Of a stretch of 64,000 nt of DNA, positions 53,463 through 63,578 are shown piece after piece. Origin of the DNA: Caenibius sp. WL (lineage in GTDB: Bacteria > Pseudomonadota > Alphaproteobacteria > Sphingomonadales > Sphingomonadaceae). The translations under genes and the position numbers were made by a program. Position 1 is the stretch's first letter; each line of letters begins with the position of its first letter. Location: contig NZ_CP081844.1 of NCBI RefSeq assembly GCF_019803445.1, forward strand, positions 3,389,344-3,453,343. Direction: 5' to 3'. The notes under the pieces were generated by a model. The model was given only the letters and a program-made list of their open reading frames with translations. It searched no databases and was not told the origin of the DNA.

Positions 53463-54176
53463 ATGACGGCACACAAACCCGGCGATCCGACCACGCTCAA
53501 CCGCCTTTACGGCCGCGCCAAGGGCAAGGCGCTACGCTCCGGCCAGCAGGCGCTGGTCGACACGCTGTTGCCACAGATCGCCGTGCCGGAAGAAGGCCCG
53601 GTCACGGCAGAGCGCCTGTTCGGACAAGATTGCCCGCTGCATTTCGAAATCGGCTTCGGCGGCGGGGAACATATGGCCATGCGCGCCGATATGCTGCCCG
53701 ATCACGGCTTCATCGGGTGCGAACCGTTTCTCAACGGGGTGGCCCAGGCGTTGACTCACGTCAGCGGCGACAACGGCGCGCATCCGCCGGTCGGCAATGT
53801 CCGCATCCACCATGGCGATGCGTTGGAAGTGCTGCGCCGCGTGCCCGATGGCGCGCTGTCCTTTCTCTATCTGCTGCATCCCGATCCCTGGCCCAAGGCG
53901 CGCCATGCCAAGCGCCGGATGATGAACGACGGCCCGGTGGACATGTTCGGGGCCAAGCTGCGCCCCGGCGGCGAATTCCGCTTCGGCACCGATCATCCGG
54001 TCTATCTGCGCCACGCGCTGATGATTATGCGCCGCCATACCGACCAGTTCGAATGGCTGGTGGAAGGCCCGCAAAGCTGGCAGACGCGCCCCGGCGGCTG
54101 GCCCGAAACCCGCTACGAGGCGAAAGCGCGGCGGCTGGGCCATGAAGTGTGGTATTTCCGCTTCCGGCGGCGCTGA
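53463..54176 (+). CDS. trmB: tRNA (guanine-N7-)-methyltransferase
   Basis: A 237-residue SAM enzyme forming m7G46 in tRNA. SAM motif FEIGFGGGEHMAMRADM; typical GCEPFLNGVAQAL; acidic-proline motif LLHPDPWPKARHAKRRM; and C-terminal TRYEAKARRLGHEVWYFRF. ATG 53463. The N-terminal 50 residues are basic. Confidence 0.95.
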   Translation: MTAHKPGDPTTLNRLYGRAKGKALRSGQQALVDTLLPQIAVPEEGPVTAERLFGQDCPLHFEIGFGGGEHMAMRADMLPDHGFIGCEPFLNGVAQALTHVSGDNGAHPPVGNVRIHHGDALEVLRRVPDGALSFLYLLHPDPWPKARHAKRRMMNDGPVDMFGAKLRPGGEFRFGTDHPVYLRHALMIMRRHTDQFEWLVEGPQSWQTRPGGWPETRYEAKARRLGHEVWYFRFRRR

Positions 54177-54350
54177 GAGCACAGGAGGGCAAGGGCCGTG
54201 GCGATGCCGAATCGCGTCCGGCGTGGCGACGGGCCGTTCCGTCGAACCACCGTTTGCAGAGACCTCATCCGTTCGGCCCTAAAGTTCCGCTTCTGCCCCC
54301 TTTCTAAATTCTCCCTTCCTTAAGCCCGCGCCCCACGGCAACGCCGCGCG

Positions 54351-55118
54351 ATGGATTTAGGCTCTTTCGATCTGGCCTCGCTCTGGCCGTTCATTGCCGT
54401 CGGCTTTGCCGCGCAGCTGGTGGACGGGGCGCTGGGCATGGCTTTCGGCGTGATTTCCAACGCGTTGATGGTGGGGGTGCTCGGCGTGCCGCCCGCGCTC
54501 GCCTCGCAGCGCGTGCATATCGTGGAATGCTTCACCACCGCGACATCGGGCATCAGCCACCTGTTGCACGGCAATATCGACAAGAAGCTGTTTTTCCGCC
54601 TGCTGGTGCCGGGGATCATCGGGGGGCTGGCGGGGGCCTATCTGCTCAGTTCGATCGATGCGGGGATCATCAAACCGTTCGTTCTCGCCTATCTGTCGAT
54701 CATCGGCATCTACCTGCTGTGGCGCGGCCTCGCCTATCCGCCCAAGACGCGCGAAGCGAAATATGTCGCCCCGCTCGGTCTGTTCGGTGGCTTTCTCGAT
54801 GCAGCGGGCGGCGGCGGCTGGGGGCCGGTGGTCAGTTCCAACCTCTTGGTCCAGGGGGCCGAACCGCGCAAAGTGGTGGGCACGGTCAATTCGGTCGAAT
54901 TCTTTCTCACGGTCACGGTGTCGGCCGCTTTCATCTGGCATCTCGGCGTGGCCGATCTGGCCGGGGCGACGCTGGGCTTCCTGATCGGCGGGGTGGCCGC
55001 CGCGCCTTTCGGCGCTTTCGCGGCCAAGCATTTTCCCGCCAAATGGATGCTGGTGATGGTCGGCATCGTGCTCAGCGCGACGAGCGGCTACGGCGTTTAC
55101 ACCGCGATTTTCGGATAA
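54351..55118 (+). CDS. TSUP-family sulfite/anion permease
   Basis: A 255-residue membrane protein with about eight helices in two repeats of the TauE/SafE (TSUP) family: FIAVGFAAQLVDGALGMAFG and LGLFGGFLDAAGGGGWGPVV, each with the conserved Gly/Asp-rich half. Likely exports or imports a sulfur-containing anion such as sulfite; substrate not determinable. Not in an evident operon. Confidence 0.92.
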   Translation: MDLGSFDLASLWPFIAVGFAAQLVDGALGMAFGVISNALMVGVLGVPPALASQRVHIVECFTTATSGISHLLHGNIDKKLFFRLLVPGIIGGLAGAYLLSSIDAGIIKPFVLAYLSIIGIYLLWRGLAYPPKTREAKYVAPLGLFGGFLDAAGGGGWGPVVSSNLLVQGAEPRKVVGTVNSVEFFLTVTVSAAFIWHLGVADLAGATLGFLIGGVAAAPFGAFAAKHFPAKWMLVMVGIVLSATSGYGVYTAIFG

Positions 55119-55150
55119 GGACCTGATCCGCGAACGCGGCGGACCGCGCT

Positions 55151-55696
55151 TTAAAGCGACGTCATCACCATGGCCGCCGCCGCCATCGCCGCCATGGTCA
55201 GGAACGCCAGCAGAAAGCCGATGATCGTGCCCATCGGGATCGGCTTGCGCCCGGTTTCCTCAGGCGCATACTCAGCCGTTTCGGCCAGCGATGCGGGCAG
55301 TTCCACCGCTTCGGGCGGCAGGAGCGTCGGCGGGGAAACCACCCCCGGCCCGCTGATTTCGCTGACCAGCGCCAGCTTTTCGAACGAGATCGCCAGCTTC
55401 TGATCCGCCAGATGCTTTTCGATCGCGCCCCATTCCTGATCGTCGCTTCTGGCACGCGGCAGGCGCTGCACCAGCCGCTCCATCTCGGTGTCCAGCGCGT
55501 GCAGGCGGTCCATCGCTTCGAGCGCGCACTGCCGGTCCCCGCTTTTCAGCGCGAGTTGCAGGCGAGCGAGCGACATGGCGTTGGCCCGGCAGAATTGCAG
55601 CGCCAGCGACAGCGCCCCGGCCGGCTCCCCCCCTTCCTGTTCGGGGGTGCCATCAATCAGCCGCTCGGCCTCGGCGGGCGTTGAAAGTGCACTCAC
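55151..55696 (-). CDS. Tail-anchored membrane protein of unknown function
   Basis: A 181-residue protein with a soluble helical part (LSLALQFCRANAMSLARLQL; AMDRLHALDTEMERLVQRL), a Pro-rich linker and one C-terminal membrane helix (IIGFLLAFLTMAAMAAAAMV). No family recognised. Converges on the permease gene. Confidence 0.7.
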   Translation of the reverse strand: MSALSTPAEAERLIDGTPEQEGGEPAGALSLALQFCRANAMSLARLQLALKSGDRQCALEAMDRLHALDTEMERLVQRLPRARSDDQEWGAIEKHLADQKLAISFEKLALVSEISGPGVVSPPTLLPPEAVELPASLAETAEYAPEETGRKPIPMGTIIGFLLAFLTMAAMAAAAMVMTSL

Positions 55697-55847
55697 GATC
55701 TGTCTCCTGCTCCTGACGCTGCCCCCCGGTGCGAATCATCTAAGGGCAAACCCGGAGAAGCGGGAAGATCATTGGGCCCGGACGTGAGAAGGGCGCGGCA
55801 TACCGATACCGCGCCCCCTTTTGGCCTATGGCGATGGGTCGAACGGA

Positions 55848-56420
55848 CTACTTGTGATCGGCGGGCTGCGGGCCGTGCGGCGCGCGCACCTGCGCCATGC
55901 GATCGACCAGAGCGATGCCCAGCGCCGAGAGGATGAAGACGCTGTGGATGATCGTCTGCCACATCACCCCATCGGCGGTGATCTTGGAACCGGGCATGCC
56001 GATATGGCTGGCTTCGATGAACGTGCGCAGCAGATGGATCGAGGAAATGCCGATGATCGCCATCGCCAGTTTCACTTTCAGCACCCCGGCGTTCACATGG
56101 CTGAGCCATTCGGGCTGATCGGGGTGCCCTTGCAGGCCGAGGCGCGAAACGAAGGTTTCGTAGCCGCCGACGATCACCATCACCAGCAGGTTGGAAATCA
56201 TCACCACGTCGATCAGCCCGAGGACGACAAGCATGATCTGCTGTTCGCCGAACGCGGCGGCATGCGTCACCAGATGCCACAGCTCCTTGAGGAACAGGAA
56301 CACATAGACGATCTGCGCGACAATCAGCCCGAGATAGAGCGGCAATTGCAGCCAGCGCGAACTGAAAATCAGCAGCGGCAGCGGACGGAGAGGGGAATAA
56401 GAATCATCTTTGGGTGTCAT
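55848..56420 (-). CDS. UPF0114 / YqhA-family membrane protein
   Basis: A 190-residue integral membrane protein from ATG 56420 with about four helices; the order RWLQLPLYLGLIVAQIVYVF, MLVVLGLIDVVMISNLLVMV-IVGGYETFVS and KVKLAMAIIGISSIHLLRTF is highly characteristic of the UPF0114 family. Role unknown. The 5' region 56421-56624 separates it from the divergent CHAP gene. Confidence 0.92.
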   Translation of the reverse strand: MTPKDDSYSPLRPLPLLIFSSRWLQLPLYLGLIVAQIVYVFLFLKELWHLVTHAAAFGEQQIMLVVLGLIDVVMISNLLVMVIVGGYETFVSRLGLQGHPDQPEWLSHVNAGVLKVKLAMAIIGISSIHLLRTFIEASHIGMPGSKITADGVMWQTIIHSVFILSALGIALVDRMAQVRAPHGPQPADHK

Positions 56421-56624
56421 AGCGCGCCTAGCTAATGCGATGCGGGCCGGACGGCACCTGGATTTTCTGTAAAAAATTGCATCAAGCGGGCCGGGCAAGC
56501 GACTTATCCCGCCGCTTCGAGATGAACCGTTTGTAAGATACGATACATCACCTCCTCGGGGAGTGCCTTTCCGGGCCCCTTCGCATACCCATCGCCGCAA
56601 CGGGAACGGTTATGAGGGTTCGGC

Positions 56625-57230
56625 GTGCAAATCGGTGGTCTGCGGAAATCGGCGCACGATTTCCTGCGCAAACTTGCAGCGAAATCGAAAGCCAGCGCGA
56701 AATCCGCACTGATCGCAGCCGCGATGGCCGCCACGTTCGGCGGCGGCATGGCCACCCCGGCCATCGCCGGTGTCCTGCAATGCGTGCCCTATGCCCGTTC
56801 GGTGTCCAACATCCAGATCCACGGCAATGCCAAGACCTGGTGGGGCCAGGCCGAAGGCGTCTATCGCCGGGGCAACAAGCCCGAAGTCGGCGCGGTGCTG
56901 GCGTTCCAGGCGACCCGCGCAATGCCCTATGGCCATGTGGCGACCGTGGCCAAGATCGTGGATGACCGGACTCTCCTGCTCAACCATGCCAACTGGTCGC
57001 GCCCCGGGATGATCGAGCGCGCCGCGCTGGCGGTCGACGTTTCGGAACGGGGTGACTGGAGCTCGGTCCGCGTGTGGTTCGCCCCGACGCGCAGCCTCGG
57101 CATCCGCACCAACCCGACGTTCGGCTTCATCTATGACGATGCCGCCGGCAGCGCCCCTATGATCGATATCCCGGCCACCACGCTGGCTGCGGCGAGCACC
57201 GCCACGATCACCCTGCCCAACGGCGGCTGA
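56625..57230 (+). CDS. CHAP-domain secreted protein
   Basis: A 201-residue protein with an N-terminal export signal (ALIAAAMAATFGGGMATPAIA) and a CHAP domain: catalytic Cys in LQCVPYARSVSN, His in PYGHVATVAKI and Asn/Glu-type partner in LLNHANWSRPG. CHAP enzymes are amidases or endopeptidases acting on peptidoglycan. GTG at 56625 gives the longest start; the mature domain ends with a 40-residue tail. Confidence 0.88.
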   Translation: MQIGGLRKSAHDFLRKLAAKSKASAKSALIAAAMAATFGGGMATPAIAGVLQCVPYARSVSNIQIHGNAKTWWGQAEGVYRRGNKPEVGAVLAFQATRAMPYGHVATVAKIVDDRTLLLNHANWSRPGMIERAALAVDVSERGDWSSVRVWFAPTRSLGIRTNPTFGFIYDDAAGSAPMIDIPATTLAAASTATITLPNGG

Positions 57231-57270
57231 CGGATACCGCCCGGCCAGTCCGGGCATTGCGGCGAAACCG

Positions 57271-57735
57271 CTAAAGCGCGGCGTGCCCGCCGGTGGAGCC
57301 GAACCCGCCCGCGCCGCGCACGGTATCGTCCAGATCGGCCACTTCGTTCCACGCCGCCCGGACCACCGGGGCCAGTACGAGCTGGGCGATGCGATCGCCC
57401 CGGATGATGGCGAATGCCGCCTCCCCCAGATTGATCATGATGATTTTCAATTCACCGCGATAATCGGAATCGATCGTCCCCGGCGTGTTGGGCAGACTGA
57501 TCCCGTGCTTCAGCGCCAGGCCGGAGCGCGGACGGACCTGGATTTCATACCCCTCGGGAATCGCCAGCGCCAGACCGGTGGCCACCGCATGGCGGCCGCC
57601 CGGCGGCAAAGTGACATCTTCGGCCGCCAGCACATCCATGCCCGCCGCGCCATCGGTGGCATAGCGCGGCAGATCCAGCCCCTCCCCATGCGGCAGGCGC
57701 TTTACCCTGACGGGCACATCATTTTGCAAGTTCAT
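57271..57735 (-). CDS. dut: Deoxyuridine 5'-triphosphate nucleotidohydrolase
   Basis: A 154-residue homotrimeric dUTPase: motif 1 [12 protein letters not shown], motif 2 [12 protein letters not shown], motif 3 [19 protein letters not shown], motif 4 [13 protein letters not shown] and motif 5 [10 protein letters not shown]. Hydrolyses dUTP to dUMP. ATG 57735; overlaps coaBC by 17 bp, a coupling common in this order. Confidence 0.96.
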   Translation of the reverse strand: MNLQNDVPVRVKRLPHGEGLDLPRYATDGAAGMDVLAAEDVTLPPGGRHAVATGLALAIPEGYEIQVRPRSGLALKHGISLPNTPGTIDSDYRGELKIIMINLGEAAFAIIRGDRIAQLVLAPVVRAAWNEVADLDDTVRGAGGFGSTGGHAAL

Positions 57736-58990
57736 CGGCCATCCGTTCCACCAGCCGGCGCGCGACATCGCCCTTGGGCATATCGTCCCAGCTTTCCACC
57801 CCTTGCGCGGTGACGATATGCACGCGGTTGCGCGTGCCGCCCATCACATCGCCCGATACGTCATTGGCGACGATCCAGTCCGCGCCTTTCCGTTCCCGCT
57901 TGCCCTGGGCATAAGCGATAACATCGTTGGTTTCCGCCGCGAACCCGATCAACAGCCCCGGCCGATGCGGGCTCTTGCCCAGCCCGGCCAGAATGTCGGG
58001 ATTTTCGGTCAGCCGCAGCGCGGGCGGTTCGTTGCCCTGCTTCTTCATTTTCACCGCTGCGGCGCGGTCGATCCGCCAGTCGGCCACCGCCGCCACCATC
58101 ACCGCCGCATCGGCGGGCAGCGCCGCGTCCACCGCTGCGGCCATTTCGATGGCGGTTTCCACGTCCACCCGATCCACCCCCGGCGGCGTGGCCAGAGAGA
58201 CCGGCCCGGCGACCAGCGTCACCCGCGCGCCCAGCGCGGCGGCCCATCCGGCAATGGCGAAGCCCTGCCGCCCGGAAGACCGGTTGGCGATATAGCGCAC
58301 CGGATCGATCGGCTCGTGCGTCGGGCCCGCGGTCACCAGCACATGCTTGCCGTAAAGCGGGCGATGTTCCGGCTGCCCGTCGAAATCGGGCTGGCCTGCC
58401 AGCGGATCGGCCAGCGCCACATCCCCGGCTACGCCAGGGGCCTGCGCCTTGCCATCGGTCATCGTTCGGATCGTCTGCCAGATGCGTTCCGGTTCGGGCA
58501 GGCGGCCGGGGCCGTATTCGCCGCAGGCCATCGCGCCTTCGTCAGGCTCCATCACCGTCACGCCGGATTCGCGCAGCCAGGCGACATTGCGCTGTGTCGC
58601 CCGGTGCAGCCACATGCGCACGTTCATCGCGGGCACCGCCAGCACCGGCTTGTCCGTCGCCAGCAGCAGCGTGCTTGCCAGATCGTCGGCCAGCCCCGCG
58701 CTCATCCGCGCCAGAAGATCGGCCGTGGCCGGGCACACCACCACCAGATCGGCCTCTCGGCTCAGCTGGATATGGCCCATTTCGGCTTCGTTCTTGAGAT
58801 CCCACAGCGTGGTGTGGACGGGGTTTTCGCTCAGGGCGGCAAGAGTCATCGCGGTCACGAACTGCGCGCCGCCATCGGTCAGCACGCAAGTCACCGAACC
58901 GCCGCCCTTGCGGATCAGGCGGACAAGCTCGCAGGCCTTATAGGCCGCGATCCCGCCCCCAACGATCAAGAGAATGCGTGGCGCTGTCAT
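57719..58990 (-). CDS. coaBC: Bifunctional phosphopantothenoylcysteine decarboxylase/synthetase
   Basis: A 423-residue fusion for coenzyme A synthesis. CoaC flavoprotein half: [40 protein letters not shown] and the PAMNVRMW substrate motif. CoaB half (from about 215): [46 protein letters not shown] and [13 protein letters not shown] linker of about 25 residues joins them. Precedes dut in the operon. Confidence 0.96.
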   Translation of the reverse strand: MTAPRILLIVGGGIAAYKACELVRLIRKGGGSVTCVLTDGGAQFVTAMTLAALSENPVHTTLWDLKNEAEMGHIQLSREADLVVVCPATADLLARMSAGLADDLASTLLLATDKPVLAVPAMNVRMWLHRATQRNVAWLRESGVTVMEPDEGAMACGEYGPGRLPEPERIWQTIRTMTDGKAQAPGVAGDVALADPLAGQPDFDGQPEHRPLYGKHVLVTAGPTHEPIDPVRYIANRSSGRQGFAIAGWAAALGARVTLVAGPVSLATPPGVDRVDVETAIEMAAAVDAALPADAAVMVAAVADWRIDRAAAVKMKKQGNEPPALRLTENPDILAGLGKSPHRPGLLIGFAAETNDVIAYAQGKRERKGADWIVANDVSGDVMGGTRNRVHIVTAQGVESWDDMPKGDVARRLVERMADELAK

Positions 58991-59088
58991 AGCTGCGGCT
59001 TGTGCAGCGCAACGCCCGCGGGCGCAACCGCTTTACTTCGCCCGATGATCGCGCAACAACCCGTGCACATATACGAGGGGATCATCAC

Positions 59089-59487
59089 ATGCGTCTTGCC
59101 GTCACCGCGCTCGTCTTCCTCGGCGGGCTGTTCTTCATCATGTCGGGCCTGTCCTTCCTGCTCCAGCCGCAATCGGTGGCCTCCGGCCTCGGCCTGTCGG
59201 CCAACGGGGCAACGGGGCTGGCCACTCTGCGCGCCGATTTCTTCGCGTTCTTCACCCTGGTGGGCGTGTGCATGATCTGGGGCGCGTGGAAGCGGCGCGG
59301 CGATCTGCTCCTGCTGCCCGCCGTGGCGATGCTGCTGGCGGTGGCCGCCCGCCTGCTGAGCGCGGCAATCGATGGCCCCAGCCCCACATTCGTCAGCTCC
59401 ATCCTGATCGAAGGGGTGATCGCGGCGCTGCTGCTGTTCGCCCGCGCGATCCTGCCGCATCACCGCGTGGAAGATGTGGGCGTCTGA
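59089..59487 (+). CDS. DUF4345-like membrane protein
   Basis: A 132-residue protein with four helices (VTALVFLGGLFFIMSGLSFL; LRADFFAFFTLVGVCMIWGA; LLLLPAVAMLLAVAARLLSA; ILIEGVIAALLLFARAIL). The LRADFFAFF segment after the first loop fits the DUF4345 family. ATG 59089; divergent from coaBC. Confidence 0.7.
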   Translation: MRLAVTALVFLGGLFFIMSGLSFLLQPQSVASGLGLSANGATGLATLRADFFAFFTLVGVCMIWGAWKRRGDLLLLPAVAMLLAVAARLLSAAIDGPSPTFVSSILIEGVIAALLLFARAILPHHRVEDVGV

Positions 59488-59789
59488 TCGGGGCTTTGCC
59501 CCGCTTGCGGCGTTAGCGTAGGTTGACGCAGAACGGCCTGAAAGTGCGGGCCGTTCGGGCCTTCTTCCGCCGGCCAAGCGGGCGATAATCCGCGGAATTG
59601 CCGGGCTGGCGCGAGGCCGGGCCAGTGCGAGCCACGGCATCGCCGTGTGACTTTCCGCCGGACCTGTGTTTCGGCGGGCGCGGCGACGGTGAAGCGGGCG
59701 GCGAGAGGAGGCACGTCTCATCCCGCAGGTTAAGGCAGATTCGGCGCGTGTAGGAAAGGCTTGCCCGGATTATCGCGGCAACACCGCCT
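59488..59789. other. 302-bp gap, nothing recognised
   Basis: High-GC spacer between the DUF4345-like gene and the convergent end of ubiB. Short arginine-rich frames on either strand show no family pattern. No strong terminator hairpin is evident. Confidence 0.5.
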
Positions 59790-61349
59790 TCACCCCAGCC
59801 AGCCCATGGCTATCGCCCCCCAGACGGCGGCCCCGCCCGCGACGGCGGCCAGCGCATAGCGCCATCCGGCCCCTGCCTTGCCGCCCCGGCGGCGTTCCCA
59901 CATCAGTTCGACATCGGGCAAAGGCGGCTGTTCCGGCGCGCCGCCCTTGGGCGGGAAGCGTTCCTCGATCCGGCGGACGAGTTCGGGAATCCGCATCAGG
60001 GTGGCGGTGTCTTCACGCAGCCGTTCCGCCACGAGCGATTCAGGGCCCAGTTCGTCCCTGATCCAGCCGCTGACATAAGGCGCGGCGACATCCCACATGT
60101 TGATCGCGGGATCGAGCTGGGTGGCGATCCCTTCAACCATGACCATGGTCTTCTGCAACAGCAGCAGATGCGGCTGGGTCTGCATATCGAAATCGCGGGT
60201 GATCGCGAACAATCCGTCGAGCATCTGGCCGACGCTGAGTTCGCTCACCGGCTTGCCGCGCATCGGCTCGCCCACGGCGCGCAGCGCGGTCGCGAATTCG
60301 TCGACCGAATGATAGCTCGGCACGTATTGCGCTTCGAAATGGATTTCGGCGACACGGCGGTAATTGCCCGTGGTCAGGCCATAGAGGATTTCCGCCAGCC
60401 ATTGCCGGGCGCGCCGGTCGATCCGGCCCATGATCCCGAAATCGATCGCGCCGATCGAACCATCGGGCCGCACGAACAGGTTCCCCTGATGCATATCGGC
60501 ATGGAAGAATCCGGCGCTGATCGCCTGCGTCAGGAACGCGAGCACGAGCCGCCGGGCGATATCGGGCAGATCGTGCCCCGCCGCGCGCAAGGCGTCCACA
60601 TCGCTGATCTTGATCCCATCGATCCATTCGATGGTCATCACCCGGCCATTGGTGCGATCCCAGTCGACATCGGGCACGCTGTAGCCGGTAAAGCCCTTCA
60701 TCGCCTGCGCCAGTTCGCTGGCCGAGGCCGCTTCGCGGCGCAGATCGAGCTCGCGGTTGGTCCAGCGCTTGAAATTGGCGATCACCAGCCTGGGCCGCAA
60801 TCGCGCCGCTTCGCCGCCCAGCCCTTCGAGATGGGCGGCGGCCCATTCGTAGGTATCGATATCGCGCTCGAACCGTTCGCGGATGCCCGGCCGCAGGACT
60901 TTGACCGCCACGGTATGGCCATCCGTCGTCACCGCGCGGTGGACCTGCGCAATCGAGGCCGAGCCGACCGGATCGGGCTCGAACGCGGCGAACAGGTTTT
61001 CCAGCGGCTGCCCGAAGCTCGCTTCCACTGCCGCGCGGATCATCCCGAACGGCAGCGGCGCCAGGCTGTCCTGCAGGCTCAGCAGATTGCCTGCCGCTTC
61101 TTCGCCCACCAGATCGGGCCGGGTGGCCAGCGTCTGTCCCAGCTTGATCGCCGCCGGACCGATGGCGAGAAACGCCCCGGCATAGTCCGGCTGGCGCGGC
61201 TGGATCGTGCCCAGGCGGGCTATGCGGCACAGCCGCCGCACCGGCGGCGGAGTGTTGGGATCATGTTCGATCCCGCGCAGCGCCCCATGGCGGGCGAGCG
61301 TGCGTCCCCAGCCGAGCAGGCGCCAGATATGCGTGGCCGGGCTGGTCAT
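59790..61349 (-). CDS. ubiB: UbiB/ABC1-family atypical kinase
   Basis: A 519-residue protein-kinase-like ATPase needed for ubiquinone synthesis. ABC1/ADCK signatures: KLGQTLATRPDLVG (KxGQ), Ala-rich nucleotide loop DPVGSASIAQVHRA, AVKVLRPGI, FFHADMHQGNLFV and DFGIMGR. A C-terminal helix AGWRYALAAVAGGAAVWGAI may anchor it to the membrane. ATG 61349. Follows ubiE by 73 bp. Confidence 0.95.
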   Translation of the reverse strand: MTSPATHIWRLLGWGRTLARHGALRGIEHDPNTPPPVRRLCRIARLGTIQPRQPDYAGAFLAIGPAAIKLGQTLATRPDLVGEEAAGNLLSLQDSLAPLPFGMIRAAVEASFGQPLENLFAAFEPDPVGSASIAQVHRAVTTDGHTVAVKVLRPGIRERFERDIDTYEWAAAHLEGLGGEAARLRPRLVIANFKRWTNRELDLRREAASASELAQAMKGFTGYSVPDVDWDRTNGRVMTIEWIDGIKISDVDALRAAGHDLPDIARRLVLAFLTQAISAGFFHADMHQGNLFVRPDGSIGAIDFGIMGRIDRRARQWLAEILYGLTTGNYRRVAEIHFEAQYVPSYHSVDEFATALRAVGEPMRGKPVSELSVGQMLDGLFAITRDFDMQTQPHLLLLQKTMVMVEGIATQLDPAINMWDVAAPYVSGWIRDELGPESLVAERLREDTATLMRIPELVRRIEERFPPKGGAPEQPPLPDVELMWERRRGGKAGAGWRYALAAVAGGAAVWGAIAMGWLG

Positions 61350-61422
61350 GATCTGGCGTGTCCCGCGTGCCCGCGCGCGCACGCGCGCGCCGTTCCCATC
61401 GCCCGCATGCCTGCCGCCATCG

Positions 61423-62154
61423 TCAGACCTTCCAACCCGAATGGATGGCGACCAGCCCGCCCAGAATCGGTTCCACCCGCGTGCGGACGAATCCTGCTTC
61501 GCGGATCATCCGTTCGAATTCGGGCATCGGCGGGAAGCGGCGGATCGATTCGATCAGATAGCGGTAACTGTCCGCATCGTGCGCGATCGCCTTGCCGATC
61601 TGCGGCACCAGCTTGTGCGAATAGAGATCGTAGACTTCCTTGAAACCTGGCCATTCGGTGGTCGAGAATTCGAGGCAGTAGAACCGCCCGCCGTATTTCA
61701 GCACGCGGTGCGCTTCGGCCAGCGCCTTGTCGATCCGCGTCACGTTGCGGATGCCGAACGCGATCGTATAGGCATCGAAGATGCGGCTGGCGAAATTCAG
61801 TTCCTCGGCGTTCTGCCGCGACCAGACGAGCGTATCGATCCCGCGCTTCATCGCGCGTTCGATGCCCACGTCCAGCATGTCCTGATTGATGTCCGACACG
61901 GTGACGCGCGCGCCGTGTTCCTCCATCCGGAAAGCGATGTCGCCGGTGCCGCCCGCCATGTCGAGGATATCCTCGCCCGGTTGCGGCTTCACCCGGCGCA
62001 CGAACTTGTCCTTCCACAAACGGTGCATGCCGCCCGACATGGCATCGTTCATGATGTCGTATTTCTTGGCCACGCTGGAGAACACGGCGCCCACGCGCGC
62101 GGCCTTGTCCTCAGGAGCGATCTCTTCATACCCGAAGGAAACGGTGTCGTTCAT
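61423..62154 (-). CDS. ubiE: Ubiquinone/menaquinone C-methyltransferase
   Basis: A 243-residue SAM-dependent C-methyltransferase of ubiquinone synthesis. Family start FGYEEIAPEDKAARVGAVFS-SVAKKYDIMNDAMSGGMHRLWK; SAM motif ILDMAGGTGDIAF; motif YTIAFGIRNVTR; end PPMPEFERMIREAGF. ATG 62154. First gene of the ubiE-ubiB operon, divergent from mutM. Confidence 0.96.
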   Translation of the reverse strand: MNDTVSFGYEEIAPEDKAARVGAVFSSVAKKYDIMNDAMSGGMHRLWKDKFVRRVKPQPGEDILDMAGGTGDIAFRMEEHGARVTVSDINQDMLDVGIERAMKRGIDTLVWSRQNAEELNFASRIFDAYTIAFGIRNVTRIDKALAEAHRVLKYGGRFYCLEFSTTEWPGFKEVYDLYSHKLVPQIGKAIAHDADSYRYLIESIRRFPPMPEFERMIREAGFVRTRVEPILGGLVAIHSGWKV

Positions 62155-62272
62155 GGCAGGCGCTTTAGGGGGAATTGCCGCCGGGGCAAAGGGTGTTAGG
62201 AGCATAGACCGGACGGGCCGCCGCAAAGGCCCGCCCCGACACACCGGCTCCACACAGGGATCACCCCGCCGC

Positions 62273-63085
62273 ATGCCCGAACTGCCCGAAGTCGAAACCA
62301 CTGTCAGGGGCCTCGCCCACGTGCTCCAGGGCCAGCGCCTCACCCGCGTGGCCGCCCACCGCGCCGACCTGCGCCGCCCGTTCCCGCCCGATCTCGTCCA
62401 GGCTTTGACCGGGGCGCATGTCTCGTCGCTGGGCCGCCGGGCGAAATACGGATTGATCCACATCGATCGCGGGCAGACGCTGGTGTTTCACCTGGGGATG
62501 AGCGGGCGCTGGCGGATCGATCCGGCCCGGCCCGACAAGCACGACCATTTCGTGCTCGAAACCGAATCGGGCCATGTGCTGGCGCTCAACGATCCGCGCC
62601 GTTTCGGCTCGCTCGATCTCGTGCCCACCGATTCGCTGGCGCAATGGCCGCAATTCGCCGCGATGGGGCCCGAACCGCTGGGCGAGGATCTGACCGCCCG
62701 TCATCTCAAGGCCGCTTTCGCCGGGCGCAGGCAGGCGATCAAGTTGCTGCTGCTCGATCAGCGGATCGTCGCCGGGCTCGGCAATATCTATGTCTGCGAA
62801 GCCTTGTTCCGCGCCGGGATCAGCCCGGAACGGGCCGGCGGCAGCGTCTCTCTCCCCGCGCTCGGGCGGCTGGTCCCCGCCATCCGGCAGGTGCTCGAAG
62901 AATCGATTGCCGATGGCGGATCGACTTTGCGCGATTTTGCCCGGCCCGATGGCGAACTCGGTTATTTCGCCACCCGCTTCCATGTCTATGGCCGCGAAGG
63001 CGAACCGTGCCGCTGCGGCGGAACCGTCCGCCGGATCGTGCAGGGCGGGCGCAGCACGTGGTATTGCCCGCGATGCCAGAAGTGA
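62273..63085 (+). CDS. mutM: Formamidopyrimidine-DNA glycosylase
   Basis: A 270-residue Fpg/MutM removing 8-oxoG and Fapy lesions. Catalytic N-terminus MPELPEVETTVRGL (Pro2, Glu3 after Met removal), Lys in GRRAKYGLI, helix-two-turn-helix LLDQRIVAGLGNIYVCEALF, and C-terminal zinc finger CRCGG...CPRC. Intact. Confidence 0.97.
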   Translation: MPELPEVETTVRGLAHVLQGQRLTRVAAHRADLRRPFPPDLVQALTGAHVSSLGRRAKYGLIHIDRGQTLVFHLGMSGRWRIDPARPDKHDHFVLETESGHVLALNDPRRFGSLDLVPTDSLAQWPQFAAMGPEPLGEDLTARHLKAAFAGRRQAIKLLLLDQRIVAGLGNIYVCEALFRAGISPERAGGSVSLPALGRLVPAIRQVLEESIADGGSTLRDFARPDGELGYFATRFHVYGREGEPCRCGGTVRRIVQGGRSTWYCPRCQK

Positions 63086-63244
63086 GCGGCGCGAACCCTC
63101 CACATCCGGGAATAGTTGACGATTCGGGACTCTCTCGCTAAGGGCGGCGCTTCGATGCGGGGCGGCATGGCTGATCCCCGCGTTTTTACAAGATTCTTTT
63201 GGATAGACAGTGCCGCGGTCAGGCGGCGCAAATGAAGGACTGAT

Positions 63245-63505
63245 ATGGCCAATACGCCGCAAGCCCGTAAGCGCATCCGCCGCAACGAACGCCGCGCCGA
63301 AATCAACGGTGCCCGCCTCAGCCGCATCCGCACTTTCGTGAAGAAGGTCGAAGCAGCCGTGGCCGGTGGCGACAAGGCTGCTGCCGCGGAAGCTCTCAAG
63401 GCCGCCCAGCCGGAACTGGCGCGCGGCGTGGCGCGCGGCGTGCTCCACAAGAACACGGCTTCGCGCAAGTTCTCGCGCCTGACCAAGGCGGTCGCTTCGC
63501 TCTAA
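63245..63505 (+). CDS. rpsT: 30S ribosomal protein S20
   Basis: An 86-residue S20: [40 protein letters not shown] and [18 protein letters not shown], a three-helix bundle that binds 16S rRNA. Adjacent to mutM, as in many sphingomonads. Codon use is strongly biased. Confidence 0.97.
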   Translation: MANTPQARKRIRRNERRAEINGARLSRIRTFVKKVEAAVAGGDKAAAAEALKAAQPELARGVARGVLHKNTASRKFSRLTKAVASL

Positions 63506-63549
63506 AGCATACCGTGTTTCGGGGGTGATTCGCCCCTGATGGACTCTCG

Positions 63550-63578
63550 AAGGGCCAGCGCCGACGGCGTTGGCCCTT
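63550..63578 (+). terminator. Terminator after rpsT
   Basis: AAGGGCCAGCGCC-gac-GGCGTTGGCCCTT (one T-G pair), a 13-bp stem with a 3-nt loop followed by TGTG, 45 bases after the rpsT stop. Confidence 0.8.
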